DNA from: Rebecca billardiae RCC1528 | Lineage: Eukaryota; Haptophyta | Direction: 5' to 3' | Assembly: GCA_965240325.2 (NCBI GenBank) | Contig: OZ251245.1 | Location: forward strand, 682,001-746,000 | DNA length: 64,000 bases | In this document: piece by piece, positions 62,342 to 64,000 of the stretch | Layout of the letters: each line of letters opens with the position of its first letter | Numbering within the stretch: the first letter of the stretch is position 1 | Translations under genes and position numbers: made by a program | Notes under the pieces: generated by a model | Database searches by the model: none | Told to the model about the DNA's origin: nothing | What the model saw: only the letters and a program-made list of their open reading frames with translations

Positions 62342-62695
62342 TCGGCCCGAGCCGGCGGCACGCGGCCGGGCTCGCACACGGCGGCACAGCTACAGACATA
62401 CGTGCGCGTCCACGTGGCGGCTCCGCATGACCTGAGATTGCATGAAACGGCGCCCAAACGCGCGCACAGGGGCGGCACCTCACCACGAGACCGGCTCCTG
62501 TCGCGCGTGGTCGATGCTCTCAGCGACGACTGACTCTGACGCACCGTGACGTGATAGCTTGATATCCGCGCCGATCCAATTCCAGAGTTCTGAGTTATTA
62601 TTGGGCATACATACCCGGCTGCGGAGCCGCCTTGACGCAAGGGCCTTGCTTGACGGTCCGGTTCGGCTTGTCTCGCCGTCTCTCGTTCGGGCGGC
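62342..62695. other. Intergenic upstream of the SLC13-like gene
   Basis: Mixed sequence with no coding signal; probably the 3' UTR of the short ORF and the promoter of the transporter gene. Confidence 0.5.
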
Positions 62696-64000
62696 ATGAT
62701 GGCGCCTCCGGCGCCCGTCCGTCCCTTCACGCTGTCCTCGCGCCGCCGTCTACGCCCGAGAGCGTTCATCTCGCACCATCGCGTCGTGCTCTCTGTGCTC
62801 GCCTGGCTGCTCGTGTGGCTGCCACTGCTCTGGCTGCGGCTGCCTGCGCAGGCGGCGCGCATGCTCTACGTCACGGCGGTGATGGCCTCGCTCTGGATCC
62901 AGCAGCCCGTCCCGCTGGCCGTGACCGCGTTCGTGCCGTTCGTCGCGCTGCCTGTGCTCGGCATCAGCCCCGCGCCGCGCGTGGCTGGCGCGTACATGAC
63001 GGACTCTGGGATGTTCTACCTCGGCGGGCTGATGCTCGCGGCCGCGATCGAGCGCTGCGGCTTGCACCGTCGGCTGGCGCTGCAGGTGCTCGTGAGCTCG
63101 GCGGGCAGCCCGGACACGCTCCTGCTCGGCTTCATGGCGACCACGTTCGCGCTCTCCGCCTTCATGTCGAACACCGCCACGACGGCGCTGCAGCTGCCTC
63201 TCGCGAAGGACGTGCTTCGCCTGATCGGGGACGCGTCGCCGTCGGCCCGCGACGCTGAGCCTGAGGTCGACGCCTTCGCCCGCTCGCTCCTGCTCGCCAT
63301 CGCGTACTCGGCAACGCTCGGCGGCACGACCATGCTCACGGGTACCGGTGCCAACCTCGCGTTCGTCGGCCAGTTCCGCGCGCTCTTTCCGGACGCGCCG
63401 CCGCCGTCGTTTGCGCTCTGGTCGTCGTTCGCGCTGCCTATCTCCGCCACCCTGCTGCTCCTCGCGTGGGCGCTGTTCTCCGCACTGCAGCGGCTGCGCG
63501 CGCGGCGGGGTCGCGCGCACGCGCTGCGGGTCGACGACGCGCCTCTGCGCGCCGAGCTGCGCGAGCTCGGCCCGATCTCCCGCGACGAGCTGGCCGTGGC
63601 GGCCGTGCTCGCGTGCACGCTCGCTCTGTGGTTCACCCGCCACCCGGTCCTTCTCCCCGGCTGGGACATTCTCTTTGAGCCCGAGTGCGTGGCCGACTCC
63701 ACCGTGACAATCGGAGCGCTGCTTGTCCTCTTCGTGGTGCCGGCGAGCGAGCGCGGCGCGCGCGGCGCCGGCGCCGGCGCGGATGGCGGCGCGCCGAGCG
63801 CGCCCGGCGCGGCGGCGGCCGGCCGAGCCCGGCAGACTGCGGCGCCTGGCGGCGGGCAGTGGGCAGCCGAACAGCCGCCACCAGTCGCCGCGCACCGCTC
63901 GCTGCCGCAGCCGGGCAGGCGCCTGCTCGACTGGCCCGCGGCGAGCGCCATCTCATGGGAGCTGGTGCTGCTCCTGGGCGCCGGCTATGCGCTCGCCAAC
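62696..64000 (+). CDS. SLC13/DASS sodium-coupled sulfate or carboxylate transporter (3' partial)
   Basis: The frame opens with MMAPPAPVRPF at 62696 and is still open at the window edge after 435 codons. Multiple hydrophobic helices are visible. Family motifs: QQPVPLAVTAFVPFVALPVLG (near residue 75), MFYLGGLMLAAAIERCGLHRR, the sodium-site motif MSNTATTALQLP, and LGGTTMLTGTGANLAF, matching the conserved SNT and GGTxxLTGTxPN signatures. The end, ISWELVLLLGAGYALA, matches the start of the second structural repeat. Members import sulfate, dicarboxylates or citrate with sodium; the substrate cannot be told. A second in-frame ATG at 62699 could be the start. A Gly/Ala-rich insert near residues 355-410 may hide an intron. 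Confidence 0.87.
   Translation, partial: MMAPPAPVRPFTLSSRRRLRPRAFISHHRVVLSVLAWLLVWLPLLWLRLPAQAARMLYVTAVMASLWIQQPVPLAVTAFVPFVALPVLGISPAPRVAGAYMTDSGMFYLGGLMLAAAIERCGLHRRLALQVLVSSAGSPDTLLLGFMATTFALSAFMSNTATTALQLPLAKDVLRLIGDASPSARDAEPEVDAFARSLLLAIAYSATLGGTTMLTGTGANLAFVGQFRALFPDAPPPSFALWSSFALPISATLLLLAWALFSALQRLRARRGRAHALRVDDAPLRAELRELGPISRDELAVAAVLACTLALWFTRHPVLLPGWDILFEPECVADSTVTIGALLVLFVVPASERGARGAGAGADGGAPSAPGAAAAGRARQTAAPGGGQWAAEQPPPVAAHRSLPQPGRRLLDWPAASAISWELVLLLGAGYALAN

Overview
The window looks like nuclear DNA from a flagellated, very GC-rich unicellular eukaryote. A haptophyte-like alga is my best guess; that is inference, not proven. Reasons: spliceosomal introns, large multidomain proteins, two conserved motile-cilium genes, an algal-type Ser-Pro-rich surface protein, and G+C so high that introns are mostly alternating GC. 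Most splice donors read GTGCG or GTGTG rather than GTAAGT. I saw no bacterial operon structure, rRNA gene, convincing tRNA gene or CRISPR array.

Layout. 1-1253: 3' part of a cysteine-rich extracellular protein gene (partial), then AT-rich spacer. 2099-5057 (-): CCDC39, the axonemal molecular-ruler coiled coil. 5303-11823 (+): CFAP69, divergent from CCDC39 across a 245-bp shared promoter. 12017-28190 (+): a giant (about 5340 aa) polycystin-1/REJ-type surface receptor with a C-type lectin domain, about 1170 residues of Ser-Pro repeats, twelve copies of a roughly 110-aa repeat, IPT/TIG and REJ regions, an EGF-like module, a GPS site, membrane helices and EF-hands. 28759-35764 (-): a full-length ABCC/MRP transporter in five exons. 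35875-36998: a large inverted repeat. 38102-39790 (-): a coiled-coil protein of unknown function. 40596-43627 (-): a nucleoside-hydrolase-family protein with a long membrane/low-complexity extension. 44956-50762 (+): a WD40-ankyrin-TRP-type cation channel fusion. 51407-52844 (+): a membrane protein with a Gly/Cys-rich tail.

53400-54987 is AT-richer, palindrome-rich and apparently non-coding. 54988-59368 is a composite Tc1/mariner-like transposon: an intact transposase between two apparently identical 782-bp direct repeats, each with inverted ends, with TA at the two outermost boundaries. It stops 7 bp before the ATG of a secreted sulfotransferase-like gene (59376-61451, +). A short uncertain ORF follows. 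The window ends inside an SLC13/DASS sodium-coupled sulfate/carboxylate transporter gene (62696->64000, +).

Themes. CCDC39 and CFAP69 are both axonemal and probably co-expressed. The polycystin-like receptor and the TRP-like channel would fit sensory or ciliary membrane signalling, but that link is inference. The sulfotransferase next to an SLC13-type carrier is suggestive only. Exon boundaries below come from reading frame, GT/GC-AG sites and family conservation; no transcript data were available.
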